Below, piece by piece: positions 8,883-16,932 of a DNA stretch of 64,000 bases. The position numbers and the translations under genes were made by a program. Under the pieces are notes generated by a model. It was not told where the DNA came from and searched no databases. It saw only the letters and a list, made by a program, of their open reading frames with translations. Within the stretch, counting starts at the first letter, position 1. Each line of letters begins with the position of its first letter. Origin of the DNA: Pseudonocardia hierapolitana (GTDB lineage: Bacteria > Actinomycetota > Actinomycetes > Mycobacteriales > Pseudonocardiaceae); contig NZ_VIWU01000001.1 of assembly GCF_007994075.1 (NCBI RefSeq), forward strand, positions 1,364,001-1,428,000. Reading direction: 5' to 3'.

Positions 8883-9014
8883 TCAGCGCACGCGCCCACC
8901 GCGGGCGAACACGGCGAGCGGACGGTGCAGCACGGCGAGGTCGGCGAGCGGGTCGCCCCGGACGGCCACGAGGTCGGCGTCGAAGCCGGGCGCGATCCGC
9001 CGGATCGCTCCTCC
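8883..9014 (-). pseudogene. Amidohydrolase C-terminal remnant
   Basis: About 42 codons ending at a TGA (8883-8885) read GAIRRIAPGFDADLVAVRGD followed by PLADLAVLHRPL and a closing FARGGRVR, the standard last strand of metal-dependent amidohydrolases (imidazolonepropionase/prolidase type). Nothing upstream in this frame belongs to that family, so the rest of the gene is missing. It is joined directly to a different remnant at about 9005-9014 and overlaps the upstream region of hemW. Confidence 0.65.
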
Positions 9015-9094
9015 TTCTGCAGCCGTTCCGCGGTCGCGAGGGCGTTCTGCGCTCCATCCGCCGTGCCGAATCGCCATACCGTCAGCGTCCCCAC
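9005..9094 (-). pseudogene. DUF1269/DUF6325-type N-terminal remnant
   Basis: About 30 codons starting at a GTG (9094) read MGTLTVWRFGTADGAQNALA and then TAERLQKEE, the usual opening of DUF1269-type stress proteins. The family-specific sequence then stops and amidohydrolase C-terminal sequence begins in another frame. This looks like a deletion junction between two former genes. A similar 24-base stretch recurs at 11218-11241. Confidence 0.5.
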
Positions 9095-9148
9095 ACCGTG
9101 GTCTTCATCGCTGCCAATTGTTCCTGCATTCCGGATCGGACCTCGATC

Positions 9149-9745
9149 TCACGAATTCGCGGCGGCCGGGGCCATTGTGCGAGCCCGTCGGGCTGCGATG
9201 CCCTGAACGATGAGCAGGACGCCGATGGCGATGAGCACGGCCCCGAACAGCCACGTCAGGACCACGAGGCTCGCCCCCGGGTAGACGAGGACGACCGCGC
9301 CACCGATCACCGACAGGACACCCGAGGCGATCATCCAGCCGCGACCCGCACCTCGTTCGTTCCCGATCGCCTCGACGATGCCGACGACGCCCTGGATGAC
9401 CCACATCGCACCGATGAGCAGTCCGATCACGAGCGCGGTCTGCAACGGCTCACGCAGGCACAGCAACCCGACGAGGATCGACAGCGCACCCAGCAGCGCG
9501 AACAGCACGCGCCCGCCCGGCCCTCGGCCGGCCGCGAACGCCGAGATCAACTGGAGTACTCCGCCGACGAGCAGCTGGATCGCGAACAGCCATGCGATGA
9601 CTTTGATCGTAGCTCCCGGCCATGCGAGAACGAGCACACCGATCAGAATGCTCACCACGCCCGCGCCGAGTACCAGACCCGGCGACTCACCGACGCGCGC
9701 GATGCGCTCGCCGGCCGATTCTTTCCCTGCCGCGTGGCCGGACAT
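9149..9745 (-). CDS. HdeD-family membrane protein
   Basis: A 198-residue protein with six predicted membrane spans arranged as three repeated hairpins, each with a WPGATIKVIAWLFA- or YPGASLVVLTWLFG-like pattern typical of HdeD. In Escherichia coli HdeD belongs to the acid-resistance regulon; in actinobacteria the family is common in stress clusters and its biochemical role is unknown. The ATG at 9745 is preceded by GAGGAGGAAG, a strong ribosome site; a longer open frame upstream has no family similarity. It lies about 100 bases downstream of the AI-2E family gene on the same strand. Confidence 0.85.
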   Translation of the reverse strand: MSGHAAGKESAGERIARVGESPGLVLGAGVVSILIGVLVLAWPGATIKVIAWLFAIQLLVGGVLQLISAFAAGRGPGGRVLFALLGALSILVGLLCLREPLQTALVIGLLIGAMWVIQGVVGIVEAIGNERGAGRGWMIASGVLSVIGGAVVLVYPGASLVVLTWLFGAVLIAIGVLLIVQGIAARRARTMAPAAANS

Positions 9746-9846
9746 GGCTTCCTCCTCGCCTTCTTCGGGCCACCTTTCCCGCCCGAGGCCAGGTCCACCT
9801 CGCCCGAACCGGGTGATCCGACCCGCCGAGGGAGCGAGCCCGAATC

Positions 9847-11046
9847 TCACGCGGGCGCGGCATTGCTGCCAGTGGCCGCAAGCACCTCGCGCCGCACGCC
9901 GGGCTCCGGCGCCCTCCCCTCCCGCACCGGTGGCGGCGAGACCGCGGGCCGGTTGCGCAGCAGCGCATCGGCCCAGCTCGCCCGGGGGTCGATATCCACG
10001 AGTAGGGCTTTGGCCAGCAGCGTCAGTGGGATGGAAAGCAGGGCCCCCAGCGGGCCGATCAGCCATGCCCAGAACACCAGCGCAAGGAATGTCACGACCA
10101 CCGACAATCCGACCGAGTCGCCCACGAACCGCGGCTGGATCAGCGACTGCACGACGAAGTTCAGCACGCAATAGACGACGATCACGCCGGCCATGAGGGC
10201 GGGGCCGCCCTCGAGCAGGCCGAGCACCGCCGGTGGGATGACCCCGAGGACGAACCCGATGTTGGGGATGTAGTTGGTGATGAACGCCAGAAGTCCCCAG
10301 GTGACGGCCAGCGGGATACTCATCAGCGTCAATGCGATCGTGTCCAGCACGGCCACGATGAGCCCGAACACGGTGGTCACCACCATGTACTTGCGGGTAT
10401 CGACGGCGAAACCGGACAGCGCCTCTGCGACCTCGGGCCTGTCGTAGCCGATCGCCTGCATCCGCGCGCCGACCGAGCTCGCCTCGAGGCTCAGGAACAA
10501 CAGCAAGATCAGCAGGAACACGAGGTTGCCCACCAGCCCGGCGACCCCGGACAGCAGCGTTCCCACCAGCGCGGTGAGCCGCTCCCAGTCGAGCGACTGC
10601 GCCGTCTCCCCCAGCTGTTCCGGTCCGACGCCGAACCGGGCCAGGAAGCCTGTCGCCGCCGCGATCATCTCATCCGCTCGTGCCGCGTAGCGCGGCAGCT
10701 CGGTGGCGAGCCGGGCGACCGACACCATCAGTACGGCAACCATGCCGAGCAGCACCGCGTAGACCACGAGGACGAGGACGAGGGTCCCCACCCACCGCGG
10801 GAACCCATGTCGACGAAGCCAGCCCTGCAACGGGCTGACGCAGATCACGATCATGAGGGCGAGGAACACCGGGCCGACGAGCCACGCCATCACCTGTATG
10901 CCGGCTGCGGCAATGACGACCGCCGCGAGCCCGAGCAGGACGATCAGGCCCCGTGGCAGGGCCCAGAGGGGCGCTGCGCGCATGCCCCCACCGCGGAGGT
11001 TCGTCCTGCGTCCTGCGACCCGCTTGCGATGTGTGAGCCCCGTCAC
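9847..11046 (-). CDS. AI-2E family transporter
   Basis: A 399-residue polytopic membrane protein of the AI-2E/PerM family (PF01594). Two N-terminal spans (GLIVLLGLAAVVIAAAGIQV and the PVFLALMIVICVSPL region) precede a soluble segment at about residues 115-170, then more spans. The conserved FITNYIPNIGFVLGVIPPAV and the IGPLGALLSIPLTLLAKALL end block are clear. Members are exporters of small organic molecules or act as Na+/H+ antiporters; the autoinducer role applies to only some. The start may be ATG 11046 or ATG 10983, and the latter has the better ribosome site (GGTGGGGGC). Confidence 0.88.
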   Translation of the reverse strand: MTGLTHRKRVAGRRTNLRGGGMRAAPLWALPRGLIVLLGLAAVVIAAAGIQVMAWLVGPVFLALMIVICVSPLQGWLRRHGFPRWVGTLVLVLVVYAVLLGMVAVLMVSVARLATELPRYAARADEMIAAATGFLARFGVGPEQLGETAQSLDWERLTALVGTLLSGVAGLVGNLVFLLILLLFLSLEASSVGARMQAIGYDRPEVAEALSGFAVDTRKYMVVTTVFGLIVAVLDTIALTLMSIPLAVTWGLLAFITNYIPNIGFVLGVIPPAVLGLLEGGPALMAGVIVVYCVLNFVVQSLIQPRFVGDSVGLSVVVTFLALVFWAWLIGPLGALLSIPLTLLAKALLVDIDPRASWADALLRNRPAVSPPPVREGRAPEPGVRREVLAATGSNAAPA

Positions 11047-11344
11047 ATCAGTGACCGTAATTGCGCAAACATCCGTTGGGAGTCACCCGCAGAGGGTGAG
11101 ATCGTCAGCACTGCCGGCGGGAGCCGTGGGACGGTCGACCGGCGGATACGGCGAGCATGCGCGACGCGTCCTCGCGGACGCCCCCGGCCCGAGGACCGCT
11201 TCGACGTCTTGGCGACGCAATCCGCCATGCCGGATCACCATGATCGGGTGAAGCGCTGCTGACGCCCGCCTCGCACGGTGGTCCGGTGACAGATGGGAGG
11301 GCGACTGCCCGACTAATTGTCCTGCCGCTGGTGAAGGGGCGTCG
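11047..11344. other. Intergenic region with a possible gene relic
   Basis: No intact gene was recognised in these 298 bases between the divergent AI-2E exporter and the DUF1028 gene. On the minus strand at 11218-11241 a 24-base stretch matches 9054-9077 (the start of the DUF1269-type remnant) at about 20 positions by eye, so it may be a second decayed copy. Promoters for both flanking genes should lie here; none could be assigned with confidence. Confidence 0.4.
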
Positions 11345-12226
11345 ATGACGTACTCGATTCTCGGCCGCGATGCCTCCAATGGTGACCTGGGCGTCGCCGT
11401 TCAATCGAAGTTTCCCGGGGTCGGGAGTCTCGTCCCCTACGGCGAGGCCGACGTCGGAGTCGTCGCGACACAAGGGTTCGGAAACCCACGACATGGATCC
11501 GTCGGCTTGAAACTGCTGAAATCCGGCGCCACCCCGCAGCAAGCGCTCGAAGTGCTGCTCAATGACGACAGCCGGCGTCACGAGCGGCAGTTCGCCATGG
11601 TCGATGGGCGCGGCCGCGTCGCCGCGTACACCGGAACCGATCTGCACAGCTGGAACGGATGGTCGGGTAGCGCTGCGAGTCATGACTGCGTCGCGCTGGG
11701 AAACGGCCTCGCAGGCAGCGCTGTGGTCGATCGTATGATCACAGCGTTCGAGGGCTCTCGCGCCTCGCTCGCGGAGCGACTCATGTCGGCCCTCCAGGCG
11801 GGCGAACGGGCCGGCGGTGACATACGAGGTCAGCAATCCGCCGCACTGCTGGTGGTGCGACGCGACGGCGGCTATGGATCACTCGACGACCGGCACGTGG
11901 TGATCTCCATATACGATCATGAACAGCCGATCCAGGAACTGCTGCGATGCTACCGGTTGCACCGACTCTCCTACTTTCCGAGCGACCCGACGAACCTGGT
12001 TCCGATCGACCCCGAGCTCGCTCTCGAGCTGAAGAGCCTGATGGCAACCCGTGGTTACCACCGAGGGGAGCTGGATGACAGCTGGGACGCGTCCACCCAA
12101 AGGCAGCTGGAGCTGTTTCTGGGCAGCGAGAACTACGACAACCGCATCGACAACGGTGGTCTGTTCGATGTCGAGGTCCTCGCCGACCTGCGCCTCAGGT
12201 ATGGCCATCGGAGCACGCCCCAGTAG
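11345..12226 (+). CDS. DUF1028 protein with C-terminal peptidoglycan-binding-like domain
   Basis: A 293-residue protein whose first ~200 residues have the DUF1028 pattern: MTYSILGRDASNGDLGVAVQ, then SLVPYGEADVGVVATQGFGN and CVALGNGLAGSAVVDRM. The family has an Ntn-hydrolase-like fold and unknown substrate. The last ~80 residues (FPSDPTNLVPIDPELALELK onward, with LDDSWDASTQRQLELFLGSE) match the putative peptidoglycan-binding domain often fused to DUF1028. It heads an operon with a class II amidotransferase-like protein and an M20 peptidase, suggesting breakdown or remodelling of a peptide or amide compound. Confidence 0.85.
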   Translation: MTYSILGRDASNGDLGVAVQSKFPGVGSLVPYGEADVGVVATQGFGNPRHGSVGLKLLKSGATPQQALEVLLNDDSRRHERQFAMVDGRGRVAAYTGTDLHSWNGWSGSAASHDCVALGNGLAGSAVVDRMITAFEGSRASLAERLMSALQAGERAGGDIRGQQSAALLVVRRDGGYGSLDDRHVVISIYDHEQPIQELLRCYRLHRLSYFPSDPTNLVPIDPELALELKSLMATRGYHRGELDDSWDASTQRQLELFLGSENYDNRIDNGGLFDVEVLADLRLRYGHRSTPQ

Positions 12227-12328
12227 TCGGCAAGCACGGCTCACCCTCCGCGGGTGAAGGTCCGGCAGGCCGGGCGTGGTTCATTGGCGGCCCGGGATTG
12301 AGTCGGTTCAGAGCCAGGCGAGGTTGCG

Positions 12329-13162
12329 ATGTGCAGGTGGATGGCCTACTTCGGCGACCCGGTCCCCGTCGAGGATCTGCTGTTCCGGCCGGAACACTCG
12401 ATCATCGACCAGAGCCTGCATGCCAAGCTCGGGAGCTTTACGACGAACGGTGACGGCTTCGGCATCGGGTGGTACGGCACCGGCTCGGTGCCTGCCGTGT
12501 TCAAGAGCACCCATCCCGCCTGGAGCGACGAGAATCTGCACGAGGTCGCCACCCAGATCAACACCCCTCTGCTGTTCGCACACGTCCGCGCCTCGAGCGG
12601 AACGCCCGTACAGCGCAGCAACTGCCACCCCTTCCGGTATGGCCGCTGGCTGTGGATGCACAACGGGTCACTCGCGAGATTTCCTGAGCTCAAGCACGAC
12701 ATGATGATGGCGGTCGACCCGGCGCTGTATCCGAAGATCGAAGGATCGACCGACACCGAAGCCCTGTTCTTCCTGGCCCTCACCTTCGGTCTGACCGAGG
12801 ACCCGCCCAACGCGGTCGCCCGCGCCGTCGGCCTCACCGAACAGATCGGCCGGCGCCGCGGAGTGGAGTACCCGGTCCACATGACCGTTGCCACCACCGA
12901 CGGCGAGACGATCTGGGCGTTCCGCTACTCGAGCGAGGGGAACACGAGCTCGCTGTACTACTCGACCGATGTCGCCCAGCTCCGGCAGCTGCATCCGGAG
13001 CTGGACGTCCTCGACCGCCTGGGACCCGATGCCCGCTTGATCGTCTCCGAACCGCTGCGTGACCTCCCGGGAGCATGGAACGAGGTCCCGGACGGCTCGT
13101 GGGGATTCGTGCGCCGGGGCAAGCAGGAGATCCACCCCTTCGAGCCGGTCCGCGGCGGCTGA
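12329..13162 (+). CDS. Class II glutamine amidotransferase-like hydrolase
   Basis: A 277-residue protein starting MCRWMAYFGDPV: removal of Met exposes Cys2, the N-terminal nucleophile of class II amidotransferases (YafJ/EgtC group). The family motifs NGDGFGIGWYG (about residues 40-50), FAHVRASSGTPV and NCHPFRYGRWLWMHNG follow. Stand-alone members hydrolyse gamma-glutamyl amide bonds, as EgtC does in ergothioneine synthesis, but no ergothioneine genes are here. The gap to the upstream DUF1028 gene is 102 bases and the downstream M20 gene follows after 20 bases, so the three are probably one unit. Confidence 0.88.
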   Translation: MCRWMAYFGDPVPVEDLLFRPEHSIIDQSLHAKLGSFTTNGDGFGIGWYGTGSVPAVFKSTHPAWSDENLHEVATQINTPLLFAHVRASSGTPVQRSNCHPFRYGRWLWMHNGSLARFPELKHDMMMAVDPALYPKIEGSTDTEALFFLALTFGLTEDPPNAVARAVGLTEQIGRRRGVEYPVHMTVATTDGETIWAFRYSSEGNTSSLYYSTDVAQLRQLHPELDVLDRLGPDARLIVSEPLRDLPGAWNEVPDGSWGFVRRGKQEIHPFEPVRGG

Positions 13163-13182
13163 CCGGGGGTGGGTGAACACCG

Positions 13183-14538
13183 GTGAGCGACGTCGACCTG
13201 CGCGAACGCATCGCCGCCCTGATGCCGCAGGCCCGTGAGGAGCTGTCCGAGCTCGTCACCATCCGGTCGGTCGCCGACCCGCGCCAGTTCCCACCGGAGG
13301 AGTGCCTCCGTGCCGCGAAGTGGGTGGCCGACCGGTTTGCCGGCCTCGGCTTCGGCGACGTACGACTCGCCGAGACAGCGGACGGGAGCAACGCGGTCAT
13401 CGGGTCGCGAGCATGTGCGAACGCGGACGCCCCGACCGTGCTGCTGTACGCGCACTACGACGTGCAGCCCCCGCTGGACGAACAGGCCTGGCACACGCCG
13501 CCGTTCCGACTGACCGAGGTGAACGACCGCTGGTATGGACGCGGGGCGGCCGACTGCAAGGGCAACATCCTGGTGCACCTGACGGCGCTGCGGGCCCTCG
13601 GGGACGGCGTTCCTGTCAACCTGAAGGTGGTCGTCGAAGGATCCGAGGAGCAGGGCACCGGCGGGCTCGAGTCGTTCGTCCCCGCGCACCCCGACCTCCT
13701 CCGCGCCGACACGATCCTCATCTGCGACACCGGCAACGCGGCGGTTGGCCGGCCCGCGGTCACGGTGAGCCTGCGCGGCACGGTCAACGTCGTCGTGGCA
13801 GTGGCGGCGCTCACCTCGGAACTGCACTCGGGCGTCTTCGGTGGCGCCGCACCCGACGCCCTTGCCGCGCTCGTCGCGATGCTGGCGACGCTGCGCGACG
13901 AACAGGGCAACACGACCGTGCAGGGCCTGCCGAACACCCAGGTCTGGCCGGGCGCTGCCTACCCCCCGGAGCAGTTCAGGCACGATGCCGGCCTGCCGAA
14001 CGAAGCGGCGCTGCTGGGCGACGGCACCGTCGCCGACATGCTCTGGGCGCGTACGGCACTCACCATCCTCGGGATCGACTGTCCACGCGTCGTCGGGTCC
14101 GCTGCCGCCATCGCGCCGCGGGCCCGGGCACGCCTGAACCTGCGCATCCCGCCGGGCGTCACACCCGAGCAGGCAACTGCGGCGCTCGTCCGCCACCTGA
14201 AGGAGGTGGCGCCATGGCAGGTCCGGGTGACGGTGGACGTCGAGACGGCCGGACATCCCTTCCGTGCGGCCACGACCGGGCCCGCCTACCGGGCGATGAG
14301 CGACGCGATGGAGGCCGCGTACGGCACACCGATGACCGAGCTCGGACAGGGAGGGTCCATCCCGCTCTGCACCGTGTTCGCGAACACCTACCCCGAAGCG
14401 GAGATCATCCTGATCGGGGTGGAGGAGCCGTTGACGCTGATCCACGCGCCCAACGAGAGCGTCGACCCCGAGGAGATCGCGGATATGGCTCTCACAGAGG
14501 CACTGTTCCTACAGATCTACTCGGCGGCCCGCGGCTGA
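13183..14538 (+). CDS. M20 family metallopeptidase (dipeptidase)
   Basis: A 451-residue zinc-dependent hydrolase of the M20/M25/M40 family, cutting dipeptides or N-acyl amino acids in the cytoplasm. Metal and catalytic motifs are visible in order: LLYAHYDVQPP (first His and Asp), YGRGAADCKGN (bridging Asp), VEGSEEQGTGG (catalytic Glu and metal Glu), ICDTGN and, near the end, LTLIHAPNESV (last His). An insert of the dimerisation domain lies at about residues 190-330. The GTG start at 13183 is 20 bases after the amidotransferase gene. The exact substrate is unknown. Confidence 0.9.
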   Translation: MSDVDLRERIAALMPQAREELSELVTIRSVADPRQFPPEECLRAAKWVADRFAGLGFGDVRLAETADGSNAVIGSRACANADAPTVLLYAHYDVQPPLDEQAWHTPPFRLTEVNDRWYGRGAADCKGNILVHLTALRALGDGVPVNLKVVVEGSEEQGTGGLESFVPAHPDLLRADTILICDTGNAAVGRPAVTVSLRGTVNVVVAVAALTSELHSGVFGGAAPDALAALVAMLATLRDEQGNTTVQGLPNTQVWPGAAYPPEQFRHDAGLPNEAALLGDGTVADMLWARTALTILGIDCPRVVGSAAAIAPRARARLNLRIPPGVTPEQATAALVRHLKEVAPWQVRVTVDVETAGHPFRAATTGPAYRAMSDAMEAAYGTPMTELGQGGSIPLCTVFANTYPEAEIILIGVEEPLTLIHAPNESVDPEEIADMALTEALFLQIYSAARG

Positions 14539-14597
14539 GCCTTCGACCACCTGATCGAGGCGAGGCGAGAGCCTGGAGGACGTGCCACATTCGGCGC

Positions 14598-14804
14598 ATG
14601 CAACGTTTCGAGTACCAGGTCCTGCAGATGCGCGAGAGCATGATCGGCGGCAAGTTCTCGCCGGACAAGCTGGAGGACGTCCTCAACGACGAAGCCCGTA
14701 AGGGTTGGCAGCTCAAGGCGATCACGAGCACCGAGGTCAAGGGCCGGGTCGGTCCGGGCGGCGTCGAGGGCCTGCTCATCACCTTCGAACGCCTGGTCGC
14801 CTGA
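14598..14804 (+). CDS. DUF4177-like small protein
   Basis: A 68-residue protein with the DUF4177 pattern: MQRFEYQVLQM at the start, KLEDVLNDEARKGWQLKAIT in the middle (the GWQL block is diagnostic) and a final LLITFER strand. It is a compact alpha/beta domain of unknown function, frequent in actinobacteria. It stands alone on the plus strand between the M20 gene and the convergent DUF7144 gene, whose end is 13 bases away. Confidence 0.75.
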   Translation: MQRFEYQVLQMRESMIGGKFSPDKLEDVLNDEARKGWQLKAITSTEVKGRVGPGGVEGLLITFERLVA

Positions 14805-14817
14805 ACGATCGAATCGA

Positions 14818-15225
14818 TCAAGCCTGCTCAGGTCGGTACGCCGCGAGCGCCCAGATGATCACTACGTCGAAGGCGATGATCAGCGCCGCCCAGAGCGGGT
14901 AGTAGAGCAGGAACAGGAAGTTGGCGAACAGGCTGAGCCCTGCCAGCAGTATGCCCACGAGCCGGCCCCACAACCGGTCCCGTAGCACCGCGGCCCCCGC
15001 GAGCGCGACGAGGACGCCGAGCCCGATGTGCACCCACCCCCACGTCGTCACGTCCAGGGCGTAGGTGTAGCTCGGGGTCTCGATGAAGATCTCATCCTCC
15101 ATCAGAGCGGCGATACCGGCCATCGCGTGGTATCCGCCGATGAGGAGCATCAGCACGCCGGCGAACGTCCTGATGCCTGCGACCTGCCTCGTGCGCGCCG
15201 ACTCGGTTTCCTCTCCTGCGGTCAT
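14818..15225 (-). CDS. DUF7144-family four-span membrane protein (paralogue 1)
   Basis: A 135-residue protein with four transmembrane helices: FAGVLMLLIGGYHAMAGIAA, a WGWVHIGLGVLVALAGAAVL span, a GILLAGLSLFANFLFLL span and LIIAFDVVIIWALAAYR at the end. The TTWGWVH and FDVVIIWALAAYR blocks are DUF7144 hallmarks; the function is unknown. The ATG at 15225 overlaps the stop of a small upstream reading frame (ATGA), which favours it over ATG 15252. Two paralogues lie at 15478-15897 and 22108-22542. Confidence 0.82.
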   Translation of the reverse strand: MTAGEETESARTRQVAGIRTFAGVLMLLIGGYHAMAGIAALMEDEIFIETPSYTYALDVTTWGWVHIGLGVLVALAGAAVLRDRLWGRLVGILLAGLSLFANFLFLLYYPLWAALIIAFDVVIIWALAAYRPEQA

Positions 15226-15341
15226 CCTTCGGGCTCCGTCGCCGTGTCCCACGGGTCAGCGTGCCTGCTCGGCCGCCGGCAGCCCGAGCGCCTTTCGCCG
15301 AGGGTCTCCGGGTAGCCGCTGGTAGTCGCCGCCAGCACCAT
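15222..15341 (-). CDS. Small ORF translationally coupled to the DUF7144 gene
   Basis: A 39-codon frame starting at ATG 15341 behind AAGGAGA and ending in a TGA that overlaps the ATG of the following membrane-protein gene. The product begins MVLAATTSGYPETLGERRSG and is hydrophilic and Arg-rich. No family was recognised. The strong ribosome site and the ATGA junction support real translation; a leader or coupling role is inferred. Confidence 0.45.
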   Translation of the reverse strand: MVLAATTSGYPETLGERRSGCRRPSRHADPWDTATEPEG

Positions 15342-15477
15342 TTCGATCTCTCCTTCGGGTGAGCCGCCTCAGGCGACCCTTCAGCCGCCCGCTCCCATCC
15401 CGGTGCCCGGCCTCCTCCATCCGCGTCGGACGAACGAGGGGACAACCAGGGGGACCGAAGGCGCGTCGCGCGTGCGG

Positions 15478-15897
15478 TCACGCCTCGCGTCGGTAGGTGA
15501 CGAGCGCCCAGATGATGACGACGTCCAGGGCGATGATCAGAATCGACCAGACCGGGTAGTAAGGGATGAACGCGAAGTTCGCGAGGGCGCTGAGCGAGGC
15601 CAACGCGATGCCGAACACGACTCCCCACGTCGCGCCCTGGACGACGCCGACGCCAGCGACCGCCACGAGCACACCGAGGATCAGGTGGATCCAACCCCAG
15701 CCGGTGATGTCGAAGGCGTACACGTACTCCGGCGTTGTGACGTACACCTGGTCGCCCAGGATCGCCGCGATTCCGGTGAGGACGCTCCACAGACCTGCGA
15801 TGATCATCAGGACGCCGGCGAACATGGCGAAGCCGGTCGCAAACGTTGCGGACGGACCTCCCGGCACGCTCGGGCGGGAAGCGGCGGGTGTGCTCAT
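15478..15897 (-). CDS. DUF7144-family four-span membrane protein (paralogue 2)
   Basis: A 139-residue paralogue of the neighbouring DUF7144 protein: FAMFAGVLMIIAGLWSVLTG, a DITGWGWIHLILGVLVAVAG span, a third span around IALASLSALANFAFIPYY and a final LIIALDVVIIWALVTYRR. An extra Ala/Pro-rich tail of about 20 residues precedes the first helix. The ATG at 15897 is preceded by GGAAGGA. It lies about 140 bases upstream of the small ORF leading paralogue 1 on the same strand, so the pair is a tandem duplication and may share a transcript. Confidence 0.85.
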   Translation of the reverse strand: MSTPAASRPSVPGGPSATFATGFAMFAGVLMIIAGLWSVLTGIAAILGDQVYVTTPEYVYAFDITGWGWIHLILGVLVAVAGVGVVQGATWGVVFGIALASLSALANFAFIPYYPVWSILIIALDVVIIWALVTYRREA

Positions 15898-16290
15898 CGC
15901 GGATTCCTTCCGTTGTCTGCCACTTGTCGGCTACACGCGAACGCTGGCCCCTCGCGAGCTCGCGTCCCCCATCCGTGACGGGTGATTCCGCGGGTCCCGG
16001 CACCTCCTGCGAGCCGGCGTCATCGCGCAGTCGTAGACGGCGACCGACACGAGCATCGCGTCCTGCACCGACGGCGGTTGCGGGCTGGCGACCACCCGCA
16101 GCAGGCCCGCCGGTGGAACGACACCGGCGACAGGAAAGAGCGCACGTCGGCGACGGTCAGGAGCACGCCGCCGCGCCGGGAGGGACGCTCACCCCGCGCG
16201 GATGAGGTGTCCCGCCGGCTGACGGTCGAGACTGCACCCACCTGCGATGGCAGCGCAGGAGCACATGTGCGGACCGCGAAAGGAACGATC
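15898..16290. other. Gap without a recognisable gene
   Basis: About 390 bases between the divergent DUF7144 gene and the small gene at 16291. Both strands carry open frames typical of GC-rich DNA, but none has a plausible start, ribosome site or recognisable family. It should contain the divergent promoters; no clear -10/-35 pair was identified. Confidence 0.4.
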
Positions 16291-16545
16291 ATGGCGGACG
16301 ATCTGGCCGACGGATTCCGTCACCTGCGAGTGGTCCCGCCGAGGCCGACCGCCGGGATTCCCGGCGGCCGCGTCGCGTTCGCACCGGTCCCATCCGAGCA
16401 GGCCCTGTGGGTGGAGGAGCTGATGGCTTTCCTCCGGGCGGAGGTCCGCGCCGCCGCTCGAGGTGGTGTGATCAGCGCCGCGGACTCCGAACAGCTGCTG
16501 GCGCGGTTGGGTCTGGTCATCGACCAGGCCCTCACACCCCGCTGA
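16291..16545 (+). CDS. Small hypothetical protein
   Basis: An 84-residue product starting at ATG 16291 behind AAAGGAAC. It is soluble, with a proline-rich N-terminal third (HLRVVPPRPTAGIPGGR) and an amphipathic helical second half containing EQALWVEELMAFLRAEVRAA and DSEQLLARLGLVIDQAL. No family was recognised. It precedes the amphi-Trp/DUF2252 pair by 48 bases in the same direction and may belong to that unit. Confidence 0.6.
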   Translation: MADDLADGFRHLRVVPPRPTAGIPGGRVAFAPVPSEQALWVEELMAFLRAEVRAAARGGVISAADSEQLLARLGLVIDQALTPR

Positions 16546-16593
16546 GACCCGACGCCGATCCCGGCGCCCGGACGAACCCATCGGAGCCACGCT

Positions 16594-16932
16594 ATGTCGG
16601 ACGTCGAAGTCACCTACAAGGAGCCGTTGACCAGGGACGAGACCGCCCGGTACCTGTCCGCGCTCGCCGCGGCGCTCGCCGACGAGGGCGAGGTCGAGCT
16701 CGAACTCGGTGCCACGAAGATGAAGGTGCGCGTCCCGGGGAAGGTGCGCTGCAAGGTCGAAGTGGAGATCGACCGGGACGAGGTCGAGTTCGAGGTGGAG
16801 CTGACGTGGAAGACGGCGACGCGCGACCAGTCGGCGCCGCCTGTGGAGCAGACCGAGCCCGACACCGCGGACGAGCAGGCCAAGGATGCTCACGCTCATC
16901 ACTCCGCTCGACGCAAGGCGAGTGCGCGATGA
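16594..16932 (+). CDS. Amphi-Trp domain protein
   Basis: A 112-residue protein whose first ~75 residues match the amphi-Trp domain: YKEPLTRDETARYLSALAAA, then EVELELG, KVRVPGKVRCKVEVEID and ending ELTWKT with the conserved Trp. The domain forms a small beta-rich unit of unknown function found in actinobacteria and archaea. An Asp/Gln/His-rich tail of about 35 residues follows. The end overlaps the DUF2252 start (ATGA), indicating coupled translation. Confidence 0.85.
   Translation: MSDVEVTYKEPLTRDETARYLSALAAALADEGEVELELGATKMKVRVPGKVRCKVEVEIDRDEVEFEVELTWKTATRDQSAPPVEQTEPDTADEQAKDAHAHHSARRKASAR

Noticed and set aside
8291..10174. 627-codon plus-strand frame antisense to hemW and HdeD
   Set aside because: The minus-strand genes carry clear family motifs; the antisense frame has none.
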